The position numbers were made by a program, and so were the translations under genes. This document shows, piece by piece, positions 29,320-41,440 of a DNA stretch of 64,000 bases. The stretch is from positions 186,001 through 250,000 of the forward strand of contig BLLK01000022.1 in NCBI GenBank assembly GCA_021927905.1, given 5' to 3'. Each line of letters begins with the position of its first letter. Position 1 is the first letter of the stretch. The notes under the pieces are model-generated. The model was not told the DNA's origin and made no database searches. It saw only the letters and a list, made by a program, of their open reading frames with translations. The DNA is from Chaetoceros tenuissimus. Its lineage: Eukaryota > Bacillariophyta > Thalassiosirophyceae > Chaetocerotales > Chaetocerotaceae.

Positions 29320-31305
29320 ATGAGACATAGGACAGGTCCATTAGTACAAGCAAGTGATGATGATTCTTCGTCAGATGATGATGCATTCTCTGCATTTTCA
29401 AGGAAAAAGAAACAGAAACGAAAAAGGTCCATTGCTTCAACAAACAAAACTACAAAAGAAACAACCGTGAAATCGAAAGATGCTCCTGTAGTTGTCAATG
29501 ATACATCCTCAAACAAGAGACATCATCACCAATCTACCCAACGGGCAGCAAAAATGGATGCCTTTTTGAAAGAACTACAAGACACAACCACTCCAACTCA
29601 ACAGCATACAAAGTCTTTCCAAAATCTACCCGACAAACTTGGGAGTTATCCTCTTCCAGGTGAAGAAGATACCACAACTAATATATTTGTTGGCAACCTT
29701 TCACCTCTTACTACAGAAGAACAGCTTTCGAAATTATTTGCATCATTTGGTCCTTTGTATTCTGTGAAAATCATGTGGCCAAGAAATAGAGATGAGGCAT
29801 CTCGAGGAAGATTGACAGGTTTCGTATGTTTCAAGGAGAGGAGTGATGCACAGGACGCAATGGATACACTACAAGATACAGATGCATTAAGTAATGGTAG
29901 ACTCATGTATCTCAATTGGGGCAGAAGTGTCAAGATGCATGAAAATGTTCATTCTTCCACCAAGAGTAGTATACAAACACATGACACAGATGAAAGTAAT
30001 ATTGCACCAAGAGCAGTCTATGATCCTACGATTCATACCAATTCAATCAAAGTTGAATGTCCCTCGGATATGGCAAGATTTAGATTCATATCGACCATTG
30101 CTTCATTTGTTGCCAAGGATGGATCTGCTCTTGAAAACAAATTAATCGAGCAAGAGAGATACAATCCAGCATATGCATTTCTACAGACTCAAACAACTGG
30201 AGGGAATTCGCAAGTCTCAGAAGAAACTAGAAAAGAACAAATCTTCTATAGGTGGAGAGTATTCTCGTTTTCTCAGGGTGATGATTTTTATTCGTGGAGA
30301 ATTGAACCATTTGTTATGTTCAAACGTGGCTCGTTTTGGATTCCTCCTCCTTTGGATGAAAACTTATTGGCTCAAAACAAAATGGAAGAGAGTAAAATGA
30401 AGGAACAACTGGAGATTTTGAAACAACAACGCCGTAATAGGAGGGGTTATAATTCACAACATACAGAAACAGCAACAGGAAGGCAATTAGAGAACCGGAA
30501 ACGGCAGTCTCAAGATGGATACAGTATGCTGACTTCTGAACAGCTACAAGAGTGGGATAATATTATTGACAATTTGACTGCACATCGTGATTCAATATGT
30601 GAAGCTATGGCGTGGTGCTTTGATCATAGTACTGCGTCTCAGCATTTGTGTGAATTACTCAAGAAAATCTTGTTGGATAATCGTCCTGGAGTTAGTGTTG
30701 AAACAAAATGTGCAAGATTATTTCTTTTGTCGGATATTCTCTTCAATTCACAACAAGTAGGAGTCAAGAATGCATTTCATTTTCGCGATGCTATAGAGGT
30801 CATGGCTCCAGAAGTCTTCAAATCTTTCGGAGAATATGGGAATGGGACAGCCGGGAGAATTACAATGAATAAACTGCATGGTGCAATACGAAAAGTGTTA
30901 GATGCATGGAACAGTTGGTCGGTATATAGTGATGTTTTTCTGGATCGTCTTGAAGCCATGTTTGAAGGGAAAGATGTTTCATCTTTTGATGAAATCGAAA
31001 TGAAGGAGAAAATCATTGAAGCTTCTGATGATAGGATAGAAAAACAGCAGAAAGTGGAATCAACACCTTCATCTATCTGGATGGAAATACAAAAATCATC
31101 TGAAGCTATTCCAAGGTCCGACGAGCAAAGCATGGATGGCGACGCTTTATTAGACGATGAAATTGACCCTGCTACACTCATCGATGAAGAATTGGATGGA
31201 GAATCGGTGAGAGAAAGCGAGATTTCTGATACTGAATTTGATTTGACTGGATTTGATGAGCTTCCCGATGAAGCAGAGAAGGACCACCTCGGGATTCCCT
31301 CATGA
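29320..31305 (+). CDS. U2SURP: U2 snRNP-associated SR140/U2SURP-like splicing factor
   Basis: The protein has 661 residues in one exon. The domain order is that of SR140: an acidic-basic N-terminus, an RRM at ~119-204 (NIFVGNLSP as RNP2, LTGFVCFK as RNP1, VKIMWPR typical of SR140), a SURP module around 250-345 (RFISTIASFVAKDGSALE, NPAYAFL, FYRWRVFSFSQGD), and a CID-like domain at ~405-545 (WDNIIDNLTAHRDSICEAMAW, LFLLSDILFNS). The usual C-terminal RS-rich tail is short or missing; an acidic tail (DEIDPATLIDEELDGE) stands in its place. The protein acts in the U2 snRNP at branch-point recognition. Confidence 0.93.
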   Translation: MRHRTGPLVQASDDDSSSDDDAFSAFSRKKKQKRKRSIASTNKTTKETTVKSKDAPVVVNDTSSNKRHHHQSTQRAAKMDAFLKELQDTTTPTQQHTKSFQNLPDKLGSYPLPGEEDTTTNIFVGNLSPLTTEEQLSKLFASFGPLYSVKIMWPRNRDEASRGRLTGFVCFKERSDAQDAMDTLQDTDALSNGRLMYLNWGRSVKMHENVHSSTKSSIQTHDTDESNIAPRAVYDPTIHTNSIKVECPSDMARFRFISTIASFVAKDGSALENKLIEQERYNPAYAFLQTQTTGGNSQVSEETRKEQIFYRWRVFSFSQGDDFYSWRIEPFVMFKRGSFWIPPPLDENLLAQNKMEESKMKEQLEILKQQRRNRRGYNSQHTETATGRQLENRKRQSQDGYSMLTSEQLQEWDNIIDNLTAHRDSICEAMAWCFDHSTASQHLCELLKKILLDNRPGVSVETKCARLFLLSDILFNSQQVGVKNAFHFRDAIEVMAPEVFKSFGEYGNGTAGRITMNKLHGAIRKVLDAWNSWSVYSDVFLDRLEAMFEGKDVSSFDEIEMKEKIIEASDDRIEKQQKVESTPSSIWMEIQKSSEAIPRSDEQSMDGDALLDDEIDPATLIDEELDGESVRESEISDTEFDLTGFDELPDEAEKDHLGIPS

Positions 31306-32950
31306 GGCATCTTGTAAATCTAAGAAGTCGCAGCCATTATAGCAACACAGAGATTTATTTGTGCTTCCTCGCAGCTCCCTCTCAAGTTTCTTGCATAATT
31401 CGCGCATGTTTTCAAATTATTTATGCAATCAGATCTATTGGTATGACTTCATTCAACAATGAAGAAAAAAGTGAGAACAGAAGAGAACTCTGAGCTAAAT
31501 TGCTCTATTCAAAATGTCAAATAATTTTTCAGCGAAACTTATCCATCGGATATTTGATATTTGAGTCCATGTTACCACAGAATATGCTAGAATGAATGTA
31601 AATATTATGGAAAAACACTTTCAATAATGTTACGAACCGGAATAGTTGTGTTCTTGAATCAAAATAAGAGATGAATACAAAAGAATTTGATATGTTGCTT
31701 GTTCGGATAGATTGAGAAGGAACGTAGAACTATTCGTAGACTTGAGTGGTTCTTTATTATAAGGTAGAGCCATTTTGAAATGATCTACATAAAAGTAATA
31801 TCAACATTACTTTCATGCTACCATAGTCTAAACTGCATGATCAAACTACTAATCACAACAACAATATCGAAATTGTACAAGTTCTTGAAACCATCGTCAT
31901 TCAAAATAGAAAAAGATAGAAATATAGCATTACTCTGATAATATTACCTACAGACATCTTCATCGTAAAGTACAGAAGAAATGAAACAAAATTCATCTAC
32001 TGTGAAATTTCTCCATCAAACATGTAATTTTTCAAAAAGAAATCTTCAACAAAGAAAGAAGGTGAACGTTAGGGTATATCGTTTTACATTCTTTCTACCC
32101 ATGGTTTCTTTCTCAGAGATTTCGACTCTTTGTATAAGCAACTCTATTTGCATATTAATTTAATGCATTGCTTACCCTCAAATGGACTATCTTTTTGCAA
32201 CAAAATTTTCATTTTTCATCCCAAGTCAAAATTCTTGTAAGGCTAAATTTGCTTATTTCTTCTCAAAATGTCCAAAACTTTGGCGGGTGGTGGCAAGGCT
32301 TTCCTCCTCCCCCCTTCTAGAGAAAAACGGCCTTAACACATGTTTTGGAAGAAGAGTTCTTGGCCTAATAGGTTCAGATTTGATTGGAACAAACTCCATT
32401 CTGTACAGTTTCATATCTCTTCGTCTATCATCTAGGTAAGAAACATATAGTCAATGAAAAACAGTGAAAAAGCAGTGGAAGGATAGCAAAAAGCAGAACT
32501 TCTAGAGGGGTTCGGAGTGGTCTTGGATGTGTGACTGTGTTGGTGTTCCGATTCATGCAAAATTTGGCTAGGCAGATAGAAAATAGAAACCGCGCGAGAG
32601 AGTTGCTTTTTCATCGGCTTCGTTCTGCACTGGATGTGTCGCTTTGTGTTGCACGATAGACATGCTGTGTGTAATTGAAGAGAATGCCATGATCCCTATG
32701 AATATTTTAAATATTTGCCACAATATACTAGGACTGGTAGCCCCTTAATCTTCGTTATATCTAACCCTTTTGTATCTATTGAATAGTCAGTTCAATTTGG
32801 CGTTGATCTGAGCTTGTAGAGTGAAAGAAAAGGAAAGTTACTTACCAAAGTCAACAGCTAGTTGTGTGTACATCACCTTTGTATCCATTTTACTTTTGAC
32901 TACTCTCGTTACTACTGCTAAAGGCTGAGATAAAGCAAATTGCAAATTAA
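31306..32950. other. Long intergenic region, nothing recognised
   Basis: This 1.6-kb stretch lies between U2SURP and p300. Frames at 31981-32163 and 32182-32439 are short, T-rich and unlike any family. No repeats or RNA genes stood out by eye. It may contain the p300 promoter and a long 5' leader. Confidence 0.4.
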
Positions 32951-35900
32951 ATGGTTCCATCAGTTCCACAAGGCTCTTCATCTCTTAATAGACCACCAAG
33001 TATACTGTCGCCTCCTGCTAATAATAAGCCTGGCCCAAGCAACAACGTCGGTAACCGATCCTCGCTGTCTTCTCACGTCCAAGGTCATCCAACAAGTAGC
33101 ATGAGCAATACTTATCCTCCCCAGCAGATGCCTATGCCAGGGCATCATGCTCATCAACAGCAGCAACAACAACAACAACCGCATCCTAATCCAGTGAATG
33201 TGAATCAGCAAGGAAGAGACTATCCTCCTCCCTCGCAACCCCCAATGGGCGTCAACAGAGCTACAACTGGCTCCTCTGTCAGTGCTGGAATGGAATATGG
33301 TGGTCATCAACCTAATTATCCTCCTGCTTCAAATGGACCTATACATGGAAGCAATCCGAGTAGTGGTATGCCAGGAAATCCTAATTCTTCAAACGTATCT
33401 GAAGCACACAAAAGAGGTCCCGTAAATTCCAATGCTCCTCCTCATGCATCCAATAGACAAGCCCCTCCGCCTGGATCTAATGTGAGTGGACCGCCTCAGC
33501 ATTCAAATCAGCCAATGCCAAGACAGCCCTCTACCTCTGCTCCAAATAATCATATGCAAAATGCACCAGCCCCTTCTCCATATCATAGGCCAATTCACTC
33601 ACCTCAAGGATCGCGGCAACAGCAGCAGCCACCAGGTGTCGGAAATCAGAACCATATGCACAGAAATTCATCTCATTCTCATCATAACATACAAGGGGGT
33701 GCACCTCAAGATCATTCGTATCATCCACATGGAATGTCTTCAAATCCAAACAATGGTCCAAGTCATCAACATCATGGTCACCCAAGCCATCATCCACATC
33801 ATCCCATGGCTGGTCCACATGGGCATCCTCCTCAACACCAACAATATCAAGGTCATATGCCACCACATCATTACGGAGGCCCTCCCCAGCATGGTATGCC
33901 GCCATATCAACCGCATCCACAAATGATGCATGGTGGCCCAAATGGATCAGTGGGCGGACCGCCTTCTGGTTCTGGTGGACCTTCTCATCATAGCCATCAG
34001 CCTCCTCATCATCATCATCCTCCTTCAGCAGGATATGGAGGTGTTCCAGGATCGAGGCATATGGATCCTGGAAGAAGTTCTAGTGGTGAATATCCGGGGA
34101 ATAATGTTTATAATAATTCATCAACTTCGAATAGTGGTGAAAATAAGCCTATGAATGGAAATTGGCAGAGTAGTAAAGATATGGAAGCTAGAAGAGAAAT
34201 GATTCAAAATATGTAAGTACCACAATCTTTAGATTATTATTATTTGAGAAAAAGTCAGTATCTTATACTTTATTCAATTGTTTCCTAGAGTTCAAATGCT
34301 GAAGGGCAGCAAGAAGAAAAAGGGAGAAATTGCACCTGTTCTACCACAAATGGTGAAGCAAGTAGAAGTTACTTTGTACAGATCAGCATCTTCATTTGAA
34401 GCATATATTGATAAGTCTACATTGAAAGATCGCTTACAAGCAATTGCAAGGGAAATTTCAAACGACTCGGGAGATGATGCTGGTAATCACTTGCTCAAGA
34501 ATTTGGAGCGTAGCTCACACCCCTCCACCAACAGTGGAATGCCAAATTATCCACAAGATGGACAAAATAGTACAAGATCAACGGGTTCCTCTGGCCATGG
34601 CCCACCTATGCGCCAAGGTTCTGGCCCCCTTCCAGGTCCTCCTCCTACAGGACATCAAGAGCAAAGTTCTTATCATATGCCACCTCATTCTCAAGGACAA
34701 CCTCCATCGATGAATATGCCATCTCAACCCAGTCGTGGTGAAAGTGGACTAATTGACTTGGGAAAAATTAATGGAAATTTGATGGGCCCAAACAATGGAA
34801 GAGAGTCGCAAATGAATGGATCTGGTGATGGAAATAAAGAAATGGGAAGTAGTAGGCAAGGTAATAGGAATGAAAGAGATCGACAAACTATGGAGTCAAA
34901 GGAGCGTTTGAGAAAGCAGCAGCAGAGGCTTTTATTACTACATCATTCATCGAAATGTCAAGCACCAGCTGGAAAGTGTAAATCCACTCCTTTTTGTAAA
35001 GAAATGAAGAGATTATGGTCTCATATGGCAAAATGTGAGGATTATGATTGCCGTGTACAACATTGCTATTCAAGTAGAACCATTTTGAGCCATTATAGAA
35101 AATGTAAAGATTCCGAGTGTCTGATTTGCAAACCAGTTCGGCAGTCTGTTCACAGCAGAAAATCTGGTGCTAGATCACTTTCACCTCAACAGCAGTCATC
35201 TTCTCATGAGAATAGGCCACCGCCACCACAAATGCATCCCTCTAATCCGAATCCTTCGTATTCTGGAATACCGAATAATCCTCCTCAACAATATTCGGAG
35301 AATTCGTCGTACCCTCCGCAGCAACAGTCATCATTCAATCAGCAACCGCCGCCGCAACAACCGTCACTAAGTACCTCTACCTCTACTCCTTACAGTGCTG
35401 ATAATCGACCTGACACAGATCCGGAGAAGAGGAAAGAGTGGGAAAAGCGGATTGTTCATAAGCAACAACGGTTATTACTTCTGAGGCATGCCTCAAAATG
35501 TACTGCGAAGGAGGGAGAATGTAAAAGAACGCCTCATTGTCATAACATGAAGAAATTGTGGAATCATATATCGAATTGCTCAGATAAAAATTGCGCAGTG
35601 CCTCATTGCATCAGCAGTCGATATGTGTTAATGCATTATAGAAAGTGTCAAGACAAAAAGTGCTTATCATGTGAGCCTGTTCGACAAGCTATTAGAAGTG
35701 GTAATGCGACTGGTGAGCCGCCTCTGCATCCAATTACGTCTATGCTGGGCGGTAAAAAGAGAAACTACAGTGACTCGCAAGATCAGAGACCGAACAATAT
35801 GACTGAAAAGAGAGCTAAAACTGAGTCTACTCCGCAAAAGAGACTTGATGATTCAACCAGCACTCTTCTGAAAAGTCTTTCAGTGAAACAAATTGAATTG

Positions 35901-38600
35901 CACATAAAATCTTTGACAGAAGGAGCCTTATTACCTGTGAAGGTCTTGAAAGAAAAATGTGGTGCAGTTCTGACTCTTTTAATGAATCAAGATAACGCTT
36001 GGGTTTTCAACACACCAGTTGATCCAGTTGCATTGGGCATTCCAGATTACTTTGAAAAAATTAAAAAACCAATGGATTTGGGGACAATCAATAAACGTCT
36101 TGATCAATCGTCGTATAAAGAAGTTCATGGTTTTGATGCAGATGTGCGTCTTACATTTGCAAATGCTATGTTATATAATGAACCTGGAACTCCAGTACAC
36201 GAAATGGCGAAAGAACTTTTAGGACTGTACAATTCTGAGTTTCAAAAGATGACTGACAAGTTAAAAACGGAGGAAGAAGAACGACGAAAAAGTGACAATG
36301 CATGTACTTTATGTGGTTGTGAGAAGTTACAGTTTCAGCCTCCAGTCATCTTTTGTTCAGGAATGGCCTGTCAGAGTCAGCGGATTCATCGCAATAGACA
36401 CTATTACACTGGTGGCGCTCAATGTAACTGGTGTACCTCTTGTTATAATGAACTAGATGACACCCCAATTCATATGCAAGATCTCACTCTCTACAAGAAG
36501 GATCTGATCAAGAAGAAAAATGATGAAATCAACGAGGAGAACTGGGTGAAGTGCGACGATTGCGATGGTTGGATGCATCAGATTTGTGGTCTATTTAATC
36601 CAAGACAAAACAAGAATGACGACTCTGTGAAGTACACTTGTCCTAGATGTCTCTTAAAGGAGAGAAAAGAGAGACATAGACAACCTGATATGCGGAACCC
36701 TATTGCAGAGGATCTTCCACGCACAAAATTCTCTGAATTTCTTGAAAAAGACGTAACCAAAAAGATTCAAGAGAAGTATGAAGAATTAGCTTTGGAAAAG
36801 GCTCAAACGGAAGTAAGTATTATCTGCCGAATTTTATGTGTTTTCGAACTTTCACTCTCTAATAATATCCTGTAGAATATACATTACGAAGAGGCTATGA
36901 AGAAAGTGAAGACTGGAGGAAAGATAACGATCCGCCAAGTTACCGCTGGTGATAAAAAGCTTGATGTAAGGGAAAGGATGCGGAATCGTTACAAGCACAA
37001 AAATTACCCAGAAGAATTTACATACCGCTGTAAATGTATATTAGTTTTCCAGGATCTAGATGGAGTTGATGTGTTACTGTTTGCTCTTTACGTTTATGAA
37101 CATGATGAGAGAAATCCAGCACCAAATACTCGCACAGCCTACATTTCATACCTTGATAGTGTATACTATATGAGACCTCGACACCTTCGTACTTTTGTTT
37201 ACCATGAGATTTTGATTTCTTATTTGGACTATGCTCGTAAGCGTGGATATGCCACAGCCCATATCTGGGCATGTCCTCCTTTGAAGGGTGATGACTACAT
37301 TTTCTATGCGAAACCAGAAGATCAAAAGACTCCGAAAGAATCAAGATTGAGACAGTGGTATGTTGATATGTTGGTCGAGGCACAAAAGAGGAGCATTGTA
37401 GGGACAGTTACCAACATGTACGACTTATACTTTGTGAAAGGTAACGATGCTACTGTTGTGCCTTACTTAGAAGGGGATTACTTTAGTGGAGAGATTGAGA
37501 GCTTTATTAAGGAGGTTGAAGATGGGAAGTCCAAGGGTAAAGGAAAGTCCAAGTCAAAGAAAAAGCAGCAATCTAAGTCTGACAAGACCAACAAGATGAG
37601 AAAAGGGACTCGTTCAGGAGGTCTTGAAGATGACTTTATAAAGGGTGACGACCCTAAGCCTTGCGACCCATCTAATGACGAAGCCATGAAACAACTTGGA
37701 GAATTCATTAAACCTATGAAAGACTCTTTCATAGTTGCATACCTCAACTGGGACGGTGCTAAACCGGAACATATGAAAGTTCCAAAAGACATACAGGAGG
37801 AACGTGAAAGAAGAAAGAAAGAAGATCGTGCTCCTATCAAGAATGAAACTAATCAAGTCCAGAAAGATAGACATGGGAAGTCAGTCAGAATAATTGACGA
37901 CGATTCTGAAGAACTCGAGTGTGATATTCTTGATGGTCGTCAAGATTTCCTCAATCTCTGTAGGAAAAATCATTACCAATTTGACCAACCGAGAAGAGCA
38001 AAACATACTTCGATGATGGTGTTGTGGCATCTTCACAACCCAGACGCTGCTAAGATTGTTCAGATGTGCGCTGCTTGTGGTAAAGATATTGTTAGTGGTA
38101 TCAGATACTCTTGTGAGACATGTACTGATTTCGATCTTTGTGTTGAATGTTACAAGAATCCAAATACCAACCGTGGAGTCTGTACTCATAAGCTTGTACC
38201 AAAGAGTGTGGATGGAGATTCAAGTGCCAACAGCGGTCAGACAGAGGCCCAACGTGCTGAAAGAAGGAAGCACATTAAGCTTCATATTCAACTTCTTGAG
38301 CATGCGTCGCTTTGTAACTCTAGCAAATGTACTTCTTCTAACTGTGCGAAGATGAAGCAATATTTGAAGCACAGTGCCAGTTGCAGGCAAGGCCATAGCG
38401 GAGGATGCAAGATCTGTAAGCGCATATTCTGTCTTCTCAGATACCATGCGATGTCATGTAGAACCAAGAATTGTAAGATTCCAAGATGTGAACTTGTTAA
38501 GGAGCGCTTACGCCAAATGCGAAGAGAGCAGAGTGCGATGGACGATCGTCGTCGTCAGATGCAACGTCAATTTCGTAAAGGAATGGCTCAACAAGGATAG
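32951..38600 (+). CDS. CBP/p300-type histone acetyltransferase with three TAZ fingers
   Basis: There are three exons (32951-34212, 34289-36812, 36876-38600) and 1836 residues. The N-terminal ~415 residues are rich in Pro, Gln, Asn and His. A KIX-like helix bundle follows at ~415-485 (IVQMLKG, VEVTLYRSASSFEAYID, TLKDRL). Then come TAZ1 (~622-707), a Gln/Pro linker, TAZ2 (~801-889), a bromodomain (~975-1077, with WVFNTPVDP and PMDLGTINKRL), a Cys-rich RING/PHD unit (~1092-1212, CDDCDGWMHQIC), the KAT11 acetyltransferase (~1280-1640, YPEEFTYRCKCILVFQDLDG, YISYLDSVYYMRPRHLRT, GYATAHIWACPPLKGDDYIF), a ZZ finger (~1652-1700) and TAZ3 (~1724-1814). Animal p300 and plant HAC proteins have two TAZ domains. 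Transcriptional coactivation by acetylating histones is the family role. Confidence 0.95.
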
Positions 38601-39013
38601 ACGTTTTTTAAGAAAAGTTGAAAGCCACTTTCAAATCGTTCGATCTATCATTGTATTTTCGTATCAATGTATAAAATAATGAGACATTTTAGCTTTTCAT
38701 GGTGAAAACTTGTGAATGCCATATTGTAATTATTCCTTCATTTTTCCTCTTTTGTTGTAAACAAAAGAGAAGGTGAAACTAATGATGAGTCGAGTCCGTC
38801 CGTCGTCGTCTACGTGATAGATCGTACGTATGTACGTACGTACTTTGTATTTCGTATGGTACCATACCTCTCATGCTATGGGAATTCAGAGTTCAGAAGA
38901 GTTTTCAAACGTTCAAACTCGAGTCTTCATTTTTATAACAAAATCTTCATCTCCACGATAATCTCGACATATGTATAAAGAAGCTACCACTTTGTACAAT
39001 CTAGAATAAACAA
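38601..39013. other. Intergenic region with GTACGTAC run
   Basis: CGTACGTATGTACGTACGTAC at about 38823-38843 is the only standout. The rest is presumed terminator of p300 and promoter of the transporter gene. Confidence 0.4.
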
Positions 39014-40512
39014 ATGATCACTTCTGAAACAAGCCCGTTGGTTAATAGGCTAGAAAAATATGGTGCATCAAACGCAGTATCTATAGATGATTCCTCATGT
39101 TCTTCTGACTCTCATCAACACATTCATGAAGCCAAGTCTTCACTCTCGCAGACAGTTTTAAACATTATTAAGATGTGTGTGGGGACAGGTGTACTTGCAA
39201 TACCATTTGCGGCGACAGAAGGAGGAATTTTATTCAGTATAATAGGCTTAGGGTTGGTCACAGTGTGGAATATTTACTCAGTTGATAGAATGATTGAGTC
39301 AAAAGCTATTATTCAAAGATATGCGCTTAGTTTAGATGGAATAGAAAATAATGGTCCAAATGAAAACACAAATGAATTAGGATTAGTCACGTGGTATGCA
39401 TTTGGTGACCGGGGCTTACTATCGATAGATTTTATAATGATTAGTCTCATGACAGGAATAATCGTGGCATATGAAGGTTGGTATTATTCTTTTTTTCATT
39501 GTTCGTCATTGACCAAGAACTAAAAGTTTTTGCTTGCTCTGCATAGATGCAATCTTGGGATTCATACATGACACACCATTTACTTCTGGAAATGATAGGA
39601 TAGATGCTGTATTCATAATAGTTTTGATCACGCCCGTTTTATTTTTGCCAAATTACGAATCTATTTCGAAAGTATCAGCATTGGGTACATCACTAATAGG
39701 AGCTATCTTTCTTTATTTTACATATTATGGATATGAGACATATGGAGTGAAAGGGATATCTTCAGTTGGTTGGAATGACGCATGGCCAAAGAACTTCAGT
39801 GCACTTAGTAATTGGTTCGGTGTGGCTGCTTGTAAGTTTCATGTCGAATTATTTCATTATGATCATTCTCAAAAAATATATACTCAAAATTTGCTCCAAA
39901 GTTGGTGTTGGTTTGGTACCATTCACCTACTCCATGCAAGAATCTATGGAAGAACCTAAAGAAATGATGAAAGCGACACGTATATCGCTCACTATTGTTT
40001 TTCTTGTTTACGTCGTTATTGGAGATGTCATAACCATTCTCTTTGACGATACAATTAAAGGTGATATTTTATCGGAGCTTCCAGTATCTATAATTGCGAC
40101 AATCATTCGCATGCTCATGACAATTGTGGTCTTAACGAGTGTCCCTTTGATTTTGATTCCAGCTGGTGATTTGATCCATGACAAGATTCTTGGTAAATCC
40201 ACAAAAGTTGGTAAAAGTGTGTACTTGGTGCGATTCGCATTAGCACTTCTATGCGCATTCATCAGTGTCGAAGTACCAGATTTTGTATCAATCATAAGTT
40301 TTGTTGGTTGCTTCTGTGTTGCCTTACTTTCTTTTGCTTATCCACCTCTGTTGCATCTGCGGTGTGTTTTCAAATTTCTCTCGGTGGAGGAAAGAAGATT
40401 GAAGCAAAAACTCATTATTGTGGACATTGTGTTACTCCTTTGGGGTATTCTATCTACCATTTTTACATCTTTTCTAGCGTTTCAAAACTTGATTTCACAA
40501 GAGAAGGAGTAA
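39014..40512 (+). CDS. Amino acid/auxin permease (AAAP, SLC38-like) transporter
   Basis: Three exons, 39014-39476, 39547-39831 and 39902-40512, encode 452 residues. Joining them restores AYE-DAILGFIHD and NWFGVAA-FGVGLVPFTYSMQ, the latter a conserved AAAP block. The first donor is GTTGGT, weaker than the usual GTRAG here, so that junction deserves RNA support. The N-terminus is cytosolic and Ser/His-rich; the first helix carries MCVGTGVLAIPFA, the family signature. About ten to eleven membrane segments follow. Proton- or sodium-coupled amino-acid transport is the family role; substrate and membrane are unknown. Its stop lies 5 bp from the convergent gene on the minus strand. Confidence 0.85.
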
Positions 40513-40517
40513 TGAAC

Positions 40518-41048
40518 CTAACGTTGAGCTTCGGCAATTGAGTGATACACAGGAGCCCTCTGCCTGTCGAAGAAGTGGGTATTGATTTTGAACAATGGAA
40601 TACCAAGAACAATAATTGCGAGGATATGCGCCAAAGTCGTGATTGGTGCTGCAACTAGAAAATAATATCCAATAGCTAAACCATCTGTTAAAAGTAGTAG
40701 TTGTTGCTGTCTTGCAATGGTATTGTCTGTAGCGTGCCAAAAATCCATTCCGATCCATCCACATATTGAGCACCAGATGATGGATATCCCTGAACAATGA
40801 ACATTGAGGCATAGGACTACTTGGAACAAAATAACAAATAGGAGAGAAGCTATTGCACCTAAAATCTTGTGCATTCTTGAATGACTTTGTGCACCGATAC
40901 TCTGATTTTGAAGTTTGTGAAAAGGAAGTGAAGCAACATATAGATTTAGTGAGAGAACTGTGTAATTGATTTCTACATCAAACACACTTCCATCATATGA
41001 CAAAATACAAGCAATATTATCTTTTAAAATTTCCTTGTCGCACGACAT
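40518..41048 (-). CDS. Multi-pass membrane protein of unknown function
   Basis: The protein has 176 residues from the ATG at 41048. The N-terminal 55 residues are soluble; then four hydrophobic segments follow (ILGAIASLLFVILFQVVLCL, ISIIWCSICGWIGMDFW, LLTDGLAIGYYFLVAAPI and LAHILAIIVLGIPLF). I recognise no family. It converges with the amino-acid transporter, almost end to end. Two E2F-like sites lie 130-225 bp upstream, which hints at cell-cycle control. Confidence 0.55.
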   Translation of the reverse strand: MSCDKEILKDNIACILSYDGSVFDVEINYTVLSLNLYVASLPFHKLQNQSIGAQSHSRMHKILGAIASLLFVILFQVVLCLNVHCSGISIIWCSICGWIGMDFWHATDNTIARQQQLLLLTDGLAIGYYFLVAAPITTLAHILAIIVLGIPLFKINTHFFDRQRAPVYHSIAEAQR

Positions 41049-41440
41049 GATAAAGCACTCTCCACTCTACTAAAAACAAGCAATTTTTTATATTCTAGAA
41101 GAGCTTGTTCCTTTTCATCACATCAGCAATAAGCAATATCAAGTGAAGGTTGTTGAAGGTTGTTTTGTCTATCTGATGATTTGGCGCGAAAATAGAGATC
41201 ATTTTTTGAACTACGTACCTACATAACATACATACGAGGAAGACCCTCTCGATTGCAAATTTTGGCGCGAAATAGAACATACAATACGTACTGTACTCGT
41301 ACGTACCTTTAGCCTTCACCCATCAACCTGAGTAAGTTCAATCTCAAAGCTAAAGTGCACCATCATCCATCATCTCTATTTCATTTCTATCTCAGCCTGT
41401 ATCTTATAATATATATATACATATTTAAATTTATAGAAAT
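41049..41440. other. Divergent promoter region with E2F-like sites
   Basis: The region contains the two TTTGGCGCGAAA sites listed separately, GTACGTAC at 41299-41306, and TACGTAC near 41212 and 41285. A minus frame at 41095-41319 overlaps these promoter motifs and is not believable as a gene. Confidence 0.45.
41180..41273. promoter_or_regulatory. Two E2F/DP-type sites
   Basis: TTTGGCGCGAAA occurs at 41180-41191 and again at 41261-41272, in the same orientation. This is a full match to the E2F consensus TTTSSCGC with the mirrored AAA. They lie between a membrane-protein gene (-) and the fibrillin gene (+); which one they serve is not clear. Confidence 0.5.

Noticed and set aside
33531-33941. 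136-codon antisense frame opposite p300 exon 1
   Set aside because: It is the complement of His/Pro/Gln-rich codons; its Asp/Val/His-rich sequence is a shadow of the real gene.
41095-41319. 74-codon minus frame between the membrane protein and the fibrillin
   Set aside because: It overlaps E2F and GTACGTAC promoter motifs and has no homology I can recognise.
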